Source: Carettochelys insculpta
Lineage: Eukaryota; Chordata; Testudines; Carettochelyidae
Length of the DNA: 64,000 nucleotides
Assembly: GCF_033958435.1 (NCBI RefSeq)
Contig: NC_134138.1
Location: 78,540,298-78,604,297, forward strand
Direction of reading: 5' to 3'
Each line of letters starts with the position of its first letter. The first letter of the stretch is position 1. Shown piece after piece: positions 45,422-55,329 of the stretch. The notes beneath the pieces were generated by a model that worked only from the letters and a program-made list of their open reading frames with translations, was not told where the DNA came from and searched no databases. Both the position numbers and the translations under genes were made by a program.

Positions 45422-45969
45422 GGCGCTATTCCCATCCCCTCATGGGGTTCGCGACTTTGACGTCTCGCCGTCTAATGTCAATGTTAACTTCGAAATAGCG
45501 CCCAACACGTGTAGCTGTGACAGGCGCTATTTCGAAGTTGGCGCCGCTACTTCGAAGTACCGTGCACGTGTAGACGTGGCTAGGGTGTCCTACCAGGGAC
45601 CGAGGCTGGGCTACGTTGTGACAATTGAATGCTACACCGGTCAGTTAATTCCTGCAGTGCCAATGCAATTTTCTGGTCTAGAATCAAACTCCTTTACTCA
45701 TTCCTTGTGTGGTCCCATCATTGGATTATTTAAAAAGGAAACCATTATTGTTCTGGAAGTGACATTCATCACGATGACCCTGGCTCCTGCATGCCCCAGG
45801 GAGTGGTGTGCCCACATGCACTCCTTATAATAGCTCTATCTTGAGTGTAAGAACAAAACAAAACCCTCTTCCCACATATCCCTCTAGCTCAATTTAACAG
45901 ACCCAAACAGCGTAATCAGACTCAGATTCTGATAATCATCCACTCATTTGGGTGATTTTTTTTTAAACT

Positions 45970-46140
45970 AGATGTAACCCCAGAGGCACGGAGACCACTG
46001 ACAAGGGAAAGTGAAGTCTCAGCTCTACAGCCAGTTGGTTTTTAGCTCATGGCGTGGAGTACATGGCTTTAGGCCCTAAGGTCGCAGGTTTATTCCCTCC
46101 TGCCGAAGACCCAGGTATATCGGCCTTACAAGTGGGGGCT
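45970..46140 (+). mobile_element. tRNA-derived SINE, first of a tandem pair
   Basis: GATGTAACCCCAGAGGCACG, then CAGCTCTACAGCC, an A-box-like TTTAGCTCATGGCGTGGAG and a B-box-like GGTCGCAGGTTTATTCCC, followed by CTGCCGAAGACCC. It is in the same order as the next copy. Confidence 0.75.
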
Positions 46141-46169
46141 CATCTGGGATGAACTGCTGGAAGGTCTCA

Positions 46170-46375
46170 GAAGTTTGGGACTTGTGTTCTCAGCTGAGGG
46201 ACGTATGCTACCCCAGATGCACTGAGACCATGTACTAAGGAGGCTGAAGTCTCTGCTCTACAGTCTTGGCTGAGAGCCAGCTCATGTGGTAGAGCATAGG
46301 GTTTTAGCTCCTCTGGTTGCAGTTTATTCCCTCCTGCCGACAACCCAGGTCCATTGGTGTTATACAGACATTTGA
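46170..46375 (+). mobile_element. tRNA-derived SINE, second of a tandem pair
   Basis: GCTACCCCAGATGCACTGAG, then CTGCTCTACAGTC, the A-box-like CCAGCTCATGTGGTAGAGCA and the B-box-like GGTTGCAGTTTATTCCC, then CTGCCGACAACCC. Head to tail with the previous copy; the family also occurs at 22.8 kb. Confidence 0.75.
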
Positions 46376-48478
46376 GCTTTTTCCCTCTTTTCTTAGTGAT
46401 AGAATCTCTTCCATTCAGCAGTAACCAATTTAAAGAATAACAGTGCGGAGACATGGAATGTGAGCTTGCCTACTTACAGAAGCACAATAGGAGGCTTAAA
46501 GAACATGTACATCTAGTTATAGGTAGGGGAGAAAATCACCTGTCCATGAATAGTAAATGAAATAAGCAACAAGCTTGTCATTGCAAGATAGTTATGGACT
46601 GGAGACAGCTTCTGAACAACCCTTCCCTTCCACCTAGTCCCTATTTTCTAGGGCCTCTCCCATTCACGGATTTTCAAACAGCGTGAATGAAACTGAGAAG
46701 GGAAAAAGATTTAGTACAACTGGTCTGTAGAGTCTTCTTTATCAAATTATTTCTACCCAGCAAATTGATTGTTAAATGTTCTACAAGCTGACCCATAACC
46801 TTCAGGGAAAAGCCTTCAGTTCTTTATTTGCAAGCAGGTTGTAGAGCTCAGTCAGATGCTGTTCTCCTCTAGGCTTACAAGAGAAGTATCCCCAGCCTCC
46901 TTGGAGAAACCAGCTCACCAGAAGTACACTCTTCCTTTTATTTTCTGCTCACCATCTGATTAGCAGAAGGGCCCTCCCTTTGGTTTAGCATTTGGGGCAA
47001 ATACCAGTGGAAACAGCATCCATTTCAGACCTTACCTGCAAGGCAGAATATCAGCCCCTTTCTGCCTATGTCTACTGTGGAGTTTGCACACCCTTACACA
47101 ATGTGGCATGGATCAGGAAACCTCAGGCAAGATTTGGTGGCTGATCATCCATACCAGGCTTGCCTTTTCTCAGAATCGACCATGCTGTCAGAAGCTGTGG
47201 CCTGTTAATGACTGGCCAGGAAGCCCATAGAAAGTTTCCAAAGGACAAGTTCTTAGAGATGTCAACTCTCTCGCCTTCAAGACGCAAACCATTGGAAAAT
47301 GTTGCAAATATAATTATATTTTAGCCTGTATAAAATAGCAATGCCAAAGATTAGTCATCCAGGAAAACAGCATGTACCTGTTACTTCACAGAAATGTTAT
47401 TAACGTCAGCAGAACTCACTGAGGCTTTCCATTAATAAAGAAGCTAGTATATGATCTTGGTGTTATTTATTGGAATATAGCTTGGAATTTAATTTCCTGT
47501 CTTTTTTCTTTTTAAATGCTGCAAATATCAGATGAAAGCAATTGAAGAACTGGATGGCAAGTTAAGCATACTTGTGCCCCAAGTCAGGCAGGTAGCAGTC
47601 TGCATTGCCATTCTAAAATCTCTGAACTAAAAATCAAAGGAATTCTTTTTTTTTCTTGTTTCCCAATATGTTTTGGCTTATAAACAAGATCATTTTGTTA
47701 TTGGGTGTGCTGCATAGTGGCAATATAATTACTGACCAAAGGGGATGTTACTGTCTGCTTAGACTTCAGAGAGAAAACAGTAGCCATTAACGGCCAAATT
47801 AGAGTTGACAGGCCATTACTTGTCCTTTGCTTAAATCACAAAAATGGACATAAATATTCTATTCTAAGAACAAATCAATATGTTGGTAGAAACTGAACCT
47901 TTTTTGCTTCACTCCAACACTATGTACATGTCTGGTACAGGGATACGGGGGAGTGATTTAGCTAGTTAAAATGTGAAAATGTACAAACATCTTCATTAGC
48001 CACTGATTAGCTCTTTCAGCAGTTAATTATTATAAAATTATGGCTCACCTTTAAGTATAGAAAATATATTAGTACTAGTATAATGTACTTACTAAGCACT
48101 TGAACACATGCTTATACATGCAATAAGACATAAGATTGTTCCTGCCTTGAAGAGCTTGCAACCCAAGGTATTGATTATACCATTTGTGACATTTTAGTAG
48201 ACTAGTGTGACCACACAGCGCACTGTTGACATCAAGAAGAATTCATGTGAGCACAGAAACCTGTCTATGCAAGAAATTACATTCCTCCCCACAACCACAA
48301 ATGAGATACATGAGGAGAAACAGAAAAGTTAGTTCAGAGACCTGCAAAGTCCCATGGCAAAAGTGCACATAAGGAAGTACACACTTGAACTCTTAACATT
48401 TCATCTGGAGTCTTGAGGAATTGAACCTTAAGTACAAGGCAATATCTGCTTTTTAAATTATATAGATTTTTCAGACAG
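46376..48478. other. Unassigned stretch
   Basis: Two kilobases without a recognisable gene or repeat. 45582-45969 is likewise unassigned. Confidence 0.45.
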
Positions 48479-48600
48479 GGCTTCCAGTTCACCGGGCAGC
48501 CCTGTTTGCAGAGCTTCTGGTGAGCCATTCTGTCAAGGGAAGGCCAGGGAGTGTGGCTGCTCTCCATCGACAGAGCGGATTGCTCTTTCAGTCTTTTTGG
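48479..48600. mobile_element. MITE fragment of the CTGTTGACAG-type family
   Basis: CAGGGCTTCCAGTTCACC, GGGCAGCC and CATCGACAGAG match parts of 50.8-50.97 kb and 57.69-57.94 kb. Confidence 0.55.
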
Positions 48601-48773
48601 AAAGGTGGAGCATTACAAGAAAGATGGATCCAACCTACACTAAAATGAACCTAAACTGCTGATGTGTAAAATTAGATGGGTCGTATGGTGATTTTTGTAA
48701 AGATCTGGGAAAAAGCTGACAGTTGCAGAGTAGCATGTGGTTCAGATAGAGACATCCATTTGTGAAACATATA

Positions 48774-49112
48774 GGCTGTGTCTACACTAGCCCAAAACTT
48801 CGAAACGGCCATGCAAATGGCCATTTCAAAGTTTACTAATGAAGCGCTGAAATACATATTTATACAAATAAATACAAATAAATATTCCTAACAGCAGATA
48901 GGAATAAGGGAATTTTGAAGTTGCTGGGGTCCTTTACAAAAGGAGCCCCGTCTGGATGAGCCGCGCGGCGGCGAGCCGTGTCAATTTCGAAGTGCCGTGG
49001 CTGCCAGCATTCTAATGAGGCGCTGAATATGTATTTCAGCACTTCATTAGTAAACTTTGAAATGGCCATTTGCATGGCCATTTTGAAGTTTTGGGCTACT
49101 GTAGACACAGCC
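48774..49112. mobile_element. MITE with long inverted arms
   Basis: The left end GGCTGTGTCTACACTAGCCC pairs with the right end, reverse complemented as GGCTGTGTCTACAGTAGCCC. The arms share AAAACTTCGAAACGGCCATG (with changes), TTTACTAATGAAG and AAATACATATT. Flanking triplets are ATA and CTA. The interior has a CpG-rich spot (GCCGCGCGGCGGCGAGCCG at 48960). Confidence 0.85.
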
Positions 49113-49129
49113 CTAATAATGAAGATTCT

Positions 49130-49560
49130 TTATGTCCAGAAAGAGGATGGAAGATGATAAAATATGGTTAGAATCTGATGAGAAACAGTCACTTGGAAAA
49201 GAGTACCAATCAATTACATGACAGAATGGCAAACAACTAAAAGGGGACAATTTTGTAGTGCTTATATACAAATGCTATAAGTTTCAATATTAAGGTAGGT
49301 GAACTTTAGTGCTTCAAACTAAATGAGGATACTGATATAATAAGCATCACAGAAACGTTCTTGAATGAGTTTAATCTATGGGATACAGTATAGTAATACC
49401 AAGATACAAAACACTTTAAGGACAGAATATGTCAGTGAGTGTGAAAGGAAATAAAAACTCAAATGAACTACAAATCTTAAATGAACCAAACTGTTCCAAA
49501 GGGTCTCTATGGATAGTAATTCCATACTGGAGTAGTAAGAATGTAGCTGTAAGGATATGC
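49130..49560 (+). pseudogene. CR1/L3-like LINE, endonuclease part, decayed
   Basis: Several frames together give KNPINYMTEWQ-like, ASQKRS-like (ITETWLNE in intact relatives) and SKNVAVRICYR-like words typical of the LINE endonuclease. It breaks off at the Harbinger-related segment that starts at 49562. Confidence 0.55.
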
Positions 49561-49561
49561 T

Positions 49562-50068
49562 AGGGTATGTCTAGATTGTAGGGTTTTGTTGACCTTGAGG
49601 GAGCAGCACCAGGGGTCCCAGGACCCACCCTAGGGCTCTAAATGGAGGGCCCCCTTCTGGTCCATCCCAAGATCCAGGTCCTCCTGGATCTTTGGACCGA
49701 GGAGGAGAACCTCCAAGACGCCCATGGCAGACAACACAATGCAGGTTTTGATGGTCACATGGCCGAGGCCCTGGCTGAATGGGGCCACCCCCTGCTACAG
49801 TCGCAAGCAAGTGAGGGCCAAAGATAAATAGCCGCTGTGGGGGTATATTTGGGTCCAGGATGTTGCAGGTTGCTTGGGTGCAGAACCAGCCACCTGCCCT
49901 CACTACCAGGAGCTACACCAATTCCTTGGAAGGGAGCATGTCAACACCCCCCAGCCTCAGCCTGGATTCATCCAAGAGGATGAGCTGGAAGAGGATGGTA
50001 AGCAGGAGGAGAGACAGGAGCAGGACCCCATACTGACTGGTGACGCGTCACCTCAGGAAAGGATGTGA
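49562..50068 (+). pseudogene. Fourth Myb/SANT-like remnant (Harbinger-related insertion)
   Basis: The segment opens with GGGTATGTCTAGATTG, a variant Harbinger end. It then encodes LLDLWTEEENLQDAHGRQHN, GHMAEALAEWGHPLL, and in another frame ATCPHYQELHQFLGREHVN and an acidic tail to 50068. The order matches the first exon of the Myb-like genes of elements 1-3. A stop at 49827 and a frameshift near 49870 break it. No matching transposase or clear right end is visible, so it is a deleted element within a LINE. Confidence 0.65.
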
Positions 50069-50071
50069 GGA

Positions 50072-50410
50072 TAAAGTATGACAGATTTAAATGAATGCTT
50101 GTTGGAGCAGCTAGCCCTGGAACCTACAAGAAGAGAGTCAGTCCTTGATTTAGTGTTAAGTGGAGCAGAGCATCTGGTCCACTGGGTGAATATAGTTGAA
50201 TTGCATGGTAATACTCAACATAACATAACAAAATATATCATCTCTGGGGAGGGGGAAAGAGGAAAAGAAACATTGCAGCTCACTATAGTCACACTGAATT
50301 TTAGAAGGGGTAACTGAACAAAAATGAGGAAGTTAAACAGAAATGAAAAGCTACAGTGCTAAACGTGAAATCCCTGCAAGCTGCATGGAATTTTTTTAAA
50401 GACACAGAAC
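50072..50410 (+). pseudogene. CR1/L3-like LINE, after insertion
   Basis: A 79-aa frame starts TDLNECLLEQLALEPTRRES, followed by VLDLVLSGAEHLV and VNIVELHGNTQHNI. It is the same region as 29.15 kb and is typical of the endonuclease C-terminus. It continues the LINE at 49130-49560. Confidence 0.65.
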
Positions 50411-50419
50411 CCACTGCTA

Positions 50420-50990
50420 CACTAGAGAGTTTTGTGGCCAAAGCCTTGGTTTTGTCAACAAAACTCCCAGGGTACATCTACACTTGCATTCCCTTTATTT
50501 AATGGGAAGGATTCTTTTGAAGATGGGGTTTACTTTCGAAAGAGCAGAGTCTACACTGGCTTTCTTCTTTTGAAAGAAGCGCTTTCAAAATTAGACTATG
50601 TAAATGAGGTGTCAAATATGCAAATTGTACCTCATTTGCATACCTCTTTCAAAAGAGGAATGCAAGTGTAGACGCACCCCAGAGTATCCACACCAGAAAT
50701 GCATTCTGTTGACATACAGTCAACAGAACTCAGCACATTTCTCTTCCCCGTGACACAGAATGCCTTTCTCGACAGAATCTGTCAACAAAAAAAGCCATGT
50801 GGATGCTATGGGAAGGCCCTCTGTTGACAGACAGGTCTTCCAGGTCACCAGGCAGCTCCGTCTGTTGTGCTTCCAGTTGGTTGCTCTGTCAAGAGAGCAG
50901 CTGGGCAGGCCAGCCACACTCTGTCGACAGAGTAATCCACTTTAACGTGCAGCTGTGATCTGTCGACAGAAGCTTTGTCAGAAGATGTCG
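50420..50990. mobile_element. MITE of the CTGTTGACAG family, host of a second MITE
   Basis: The body contains many TGTCAACA and CTGTCGACAG words in both orientations (50704-50728, 50768-50788, 50820-50832, 50935, 50970). It is split at 50470 by the MITE 50471-50679. Relatives are at 48.5 and 57.7 kb. The outer ends are unclear. Confidence 0.55.
50471..50679. mobile_element. MITE nested in another MITE, CAG duplication
   Basis: The left end GGTACATCTACACTTGCATT and the right end, reverse complemented as GGGTGCGTCTACACTTGCAT, pair over more than 20 bases. CAG flanks both sides (50468-50470, 50680-50682). Removal restores a continuous host sequence. It is the same family as 20232-20432. Confidence 0.82.
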
Positions 50991-51468
50991 AGGAAAAGAG
51001 GAAGGAGCATAAACTGCGGCAATGGGAAAGACAAGATTAACAGTGTTCAAAAAAGAACTAAGTTCATAGAGAATAGGTTCACTAAAGGCTATTAGCCTGG
51101 ATGGGCATGGATACAAAACCAGTACATTGCCACTGTTTCATATTTGTTCTCTGTCTATGAAATCCATGAGCACTGCTCATGGAGGAGTTGAGAGTTTCTA
51201 ATAATTTTTCATTTTACTTCAAAATGACAACTGTATTTGTTTTCTGTTAAATTATGAGAACACGTGAAGAGCCAGTTTGGTTAAATTATTCACTTCTCGA
51301 GGGCAAAATAATCGTATTTCACAAGAAGACAGCTGTTCCACCTGCATTGTACTCTATTTCTGACACTTACAGTTTGACACTGTAATAACTTAATAAATGG
51401 TAAGCCTCATATCTCTGATGTTAATGCCACCTACTTCATAGTTCCATTTTTTCCCACAGATGGGAATA

Positions 51469-51833
51469 CAGTAGAACCTCAGAGTTATGAACTCCCAGGG
51501 AGTTGAAGTTGACTGTAACTCTGAAATATTAATAAATCTGAACAAAACCTTATGGCTGTTTTCTAAAGTTTACAGATGAACATTGTTGTAGTACAGTTTT
51601 CAAACTTTAGTGTGCAAAAGATAAATGTTGGTTTCCTCCGTGTGTGTGTGTGTGTGTGTGTGTTTTGTAATATATATTTAAACACAGTTCTGTACAGTAT
51701 TTTCTTCGTCTGGTGGTTTATTTTTGGTTTTGGTTTCTGGTGCTGCCTGATGCATCTTTCCATTGTCAAATTATTTGTGAGGTTGACTGATCAGTCCACA
51801 ATTCTGGTGTTTGTAACTCTTGAGTTTCTACTA
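51469..51833. mobile_element. Tc1/mariner-type (Tigger-like) MITE
   Basis: The left end CAGTAGAACCTCAGAGTTAT pairs with the right end, reverse complemented as GTAGAAACTCAAGAGTTAC. TA stands on the left (AATA|CAG) and near the right end. The ends resemble those of pogo/Tigger elements. It is non-coding and contains a GT microsatellite. 50991-51468 is unassigned. Confidence 0.75.
51642..51664. repeat. (TG)n microsatellite
   Basis: About 11 TG units inside the Tigger-like MITE. Confidence 0.95.
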
Positions 51834-51839
51834 CATAAT

Positions 51840-53200
51840 CTATTTTAATGGTTCTCAATATGAATTGCTAGTAGAGTTGAAAAACTGAAAAACAGAGGCT
51901 GTTAGTGGGTCAGCCAAGATGGCTGTTACAAAAATTCTTAGCAGTAGACACTTTGCACAAATCAGCTGTTTGCTTACATGGTAGACAGGAACAGACATGG
52001 AAGTTTTAGCTCCAACGAACAGACATTGTACCAGCTGAGCTAATAGACATTGTTTGATGTAGCAGTGTTACCACATCCTCTTTGAACTAGCTGTGAGGCC
52101 TAACTTTGCATCCAGCGGAGATCAGTGGTATATAAACACAGTAGTCAGCCAAATAGAAAACCTAAGTACATATGTAAATTAAAAGATACTATTTTCAATT
52201 TCTCATCATCATTCTTCATCTATGAGTTGAAATCTCATAAAATACCTTTGAATAGATTATATATTTCAGAAAGTGTCCTTAAACAGGCCCAAAGAGTAAT
52301 TACTGAAGCTGAACTAAACCACCAGAAAATAGCCCCATGCCTGATGGTATTAAGATTCTCCCCTCCTACCCCCCCGCTCACAATTCGATAGTGGCGCCTT
52401 TCTATTGTATTATTAATGTACACTAAGAATTCTGTACTGTGTGTTGCACTTGGATGTGAAACAATTTTTAATTGCACATCTTAAAAGTAAAGTCTTTAAA
52501 AAAGATTAAAGAAACAGCAGCTCAAAAAACACTTTTAGAGACAAAATCAGAAAAGTCATAAAGAAGTAAGAGAACGACAGACATAAGAAAAAAAACCAAA
52601 CATGCTTCAATGTCATGCCCATTTAGCAGGCATTAATATAAACCTATCACAACATCCCAAAATTTACACAGCCTCAATATTATACATTTTATGAACCAGA
52701 TATGTTTTTAAATCTGCAAATTATTCCTTCAGGCTATCTTGGTCATTTAAAGGTTCATAGCAAGGAAACAAAGCATGAAAGAACTTCAAACAGAGAAACT
52801 GTAGTTTTTGTCTTCAGTTTAGAAATTGCCAAAGTGATGTCCATTATTTATGTGGAGAGCATATACCTGATGGCATAGAGCTACATATACAAAATGCTTT
52901 GATTCACAAGCATAGTCTAGGTTTTGTCATGTGCACCTATTACTAAGATGTCATACTCATTCTCTTTGAGTTGGATGCTTCTATAGAAGTAGATTAGTAC
53001 TAGATAAAAATGTTTCACTCTCCTTTTCCTTGTTTCATGCCATTCCAGGTTACACTAAAGGAAGAAGTCATGTTTCATTATATTATACAGGTCATAGATA
53101 TATAACAATGAAGCCTAGCATCTAGACATGAGATGACTTTATACAATCTGGCTTATTTGTACCATTCCAGATATGTAAAGAAGTCATAAACACAATTTAA
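51840..53200. other. Unassigned AT-rich stretch
   Basis: No gene or repeat recognised. Confidence 0.5.
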
Positions 53201-53204
53201 TCAC

Positions 53205-53205
<1 letters not shown>

Positions 53206-53246
<41 letters not shown>
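53206..53246. repeat. (AAT)n microsatellite
   Basis: About 13 uninterrupted AAT units just upstream of the CR1 fragment. Confidence 0.97.
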
Positions 53247-53247
<1 letters not shown>

Positions 53248-53329
53248 CACCACCACTGGAGCTGGATTGTGTGGGTGAATCTGTCCCTATTAGCTTATAA
53301 TGTACCACTTACCAGGACTACACGCAATC

Positions 53330-53594
53330 AGATTAGCTTCTATGATGAGGTAACTGGCTACGTGGACATCAGAAAGCCAATGGATGTGATATACCCTGAC
53401 TTTAGCAAAGTTTTTGATACAGTATCCCACAATATTCTTGTCTGCTAGTTAAGAAAGCACGGATTGGATAAATGGACTGTAAGGCGGGTAAAAAGCTAGC
53501 TAGATGGTCAGGCCAATGGGTAGTGATAAAAAGCTTGATGTCTGGTTGGTGGTCGGTTTCAAGTGGAGTGCCTCGAGAATCAGTTCTAGGACCA
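53330..53594 (+). pseudogene. CR1 LINE reverse transcriptase fragment, left half
   Basis: The plus strand encodes ISFYDEVTGY, DVIYPDFSKVFDTVSHNIL, then the GWWSVSSGVP block ending at GPRT-like GPC. It matches the CR1 at 63.4-63.7 kb. The frame has stops. It breaks at GACCA (53590-53594) and resumes at 54778. Confidence 0.85.
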
Positions 53595-54777
53595 TGTAGT
53601 GAGGTGCAGTGGCCTCCTCCTGTCTCAGGGGCTCAGGAGGCTTCCCAGAGACCTTGGTGGGCTGGCCCAGAACACCTGTGCCCCAGCCCACAGAGACCAG
53701 CACCTAGGGACAGAAGTACCAGAGGTGGGGCCCAAGGCTCATTAAAAAGCTGGCCTTTGAGCGGAGCGGAGGCCTCTGACTGGTCCCTTGCAAGCCGGAA
53801 CCAGAGGGCCCATGTCAGACTGCCAGGCCAGCAAGAACCACCAGCCAGCCACCCTGACCAACCCAGAGGGCTACAGCCACACCTGCTGTTAGCCAGGTAC
53901 CTGGACTTTTCAGATCTACCTGGGCCCTCAGGCCTATGGCAAGCCTCATACCCCAAGGACCTGCCTGAGCTGGGGAGCCTGCCAGCTGCCAGGGACCCAG
54001 ATGAGGATGAGCCTGGAATCCTGACTCCCACTAGCAAACTCAAGCCCTCAGACCTGCCAGAGCCCACAATCCTGCCCCTGTCCAGTACCTCCACCATGTG
54101 GAGATGCCTGACTGACTGGACCTGTCAGCTGCCACTGACCTGGAGGAGGCCCACCTTCCCAAGCTTGCAAAGCATCCCCAGTGTGACCAGACACTGATGG
54201 AGGTGGAGGTAGGAAGCAGCCCAGGGAATGTTCCACCTGAGCCCATGGTAGCATGTTGCGGTCTGGCTCCCCACTACATGGTCCCTGGTGAGAGCTGTCA
54301 CTAGAGCCGCAGGCCAGGATGCCTGGAGTGGGTGGGTCTGAGTCTCCCTACTCCACCCCGGCGAGGCAGCCCCTTGCCTCTCCCTGCCCATACTGCTTTT
54401 GGTGGGTGTTTATTTGCCACCCTGCCCTGCACCAGAGCCCGGGAGACCTAAACTTTTGACTGTTTGTTTGCTGCCCATCCTGAACCCAGGCCGGAGCTCT
54501 GCCAGGGATGGAGCTCTCTAATGGTGTTTTGTAGCTGCCTAGGTGCCCTGAACAACTGTGTTGGACATTTGCACAGGCCTAGGGCTGTGACTGGGTGGTG
54601 AGTCGGCACTGCCCAGATCTGGGGTGCACACATTACTTGCCTGCAGCACTGATAAAGGGGACTAGACTCCAGTGAGATGGTTGTCTGCCCCAGGTTCGGC
54701 AGTACCCCAGCTTGGGAGAGGTGCAGAGGCCTGTGTTGTCCAGAGGGGGGCACACTCCACTGGCCAAAACAGCTACA
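53595..54777. mobile_element. 1.18-kb insertion in CR1, LTR-like ends
   Basis: The insertion begins TGTAG and ends CTACA. The left flank is GACCA and the right flank GGCCA, a possible 5-bp duplication with one change. It is GC-rich with leucine/proline-like open frames (241 aa plus, 154 aa minus) that show no domain I know. It could be a solo LTR of an LTR retrotransposon. The boundaries are set by the continuity of the CR1 reading frame on both sides. Confidence 0.6.
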
Positions 54778-55325
54778 GGCCAGTATTTTTCAATATCTTT
54801 ATTAATGACCTGGACGAGGGGATGGACTGTACCATAAGCAAATTTGCAGATGACACTAAACTAGGGGGGCAGGTAGATACATTAGATGGTAGGGATGAGG
54901 CCAGAGTCACCTAAATAAATTGGAGGATTGAGCTAAAAGAAATCTGACGAGGTTCAACAAGGACAAGTGCAGAGCCGTACACTTGGGACAGAAGAATCCC
55001 AAACATTGTTACAGGCTGGGAACTGACTGTCTAAGTAGCAGTGCAGCAGAAAAGGACCTGGGGATTGCAGTGGATGAGAGGCTGGATTTGAGCCAAATGT
55101 GCGCCTTTGTAGCAAAAAAGACGAAGAGCATATTGGGTGCATTACAAAGAGCATTTCCAGCAGATCTAGAGAAGTTATTATCCCCTCTATTTGGCACTGG
55201 TGAGGCCACACCTGGAGTATTGCATCCAGCTCTGGGTCTTCCAGTATAGAAAGAAGGGGGGTGCACTGGAGAGGGTCCTGTGGAGGGCAACCAAAACGAT
55301 TAAGTGGCTGAAGCACGTTATATAG
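54778..55325 (+). pseudogene. CR1 LINE reverse transcriptase fragment, right half
   Basis: The frame continues with [16 protein letters not shown], then [12 protein letters not shown], which contains the catalytic FADD motif. It goes on to [20 protein letters not shown] and LGIAVDERLDLSQMCAFVAKK. Stops and a frameshift near 54915 disrupt it. It ends near 55325 within the thumb-distal region, short of the CR1 3' tail. Confidence 0.88.
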
Positions 55326-55329
55326 GTCT

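Larger units (their letters stand above)
41329..45581. mobile_element. Harbinger element 3 (best preserved)
   Basis: Ends are GGCTACGTCTACACGTGAA on the left and, reverse complemented, AGCCACGTCTACACGTGCAC on the right. AGG flanks both sides (41326-41328 and 45582-45584). The element is 4.25 kb. The transposase runs on the plus strand and the Myb-like gene on the minus strand, convergent, the mirror image of elements 1 and 2 as they lie in this window. A TA microsatellite and a solo LTR are inside. Both subterminal regions carry strong palindromes with the core CGACGTTGAACGTCG. Confidence 0.9.

Noticed and set aside
53472..54197. 241-aa open frame as a possible host exon
   Set aside because: It begins in CR1 sequence and runs into the 1.18-kb insertion, so it is a chance fusion.
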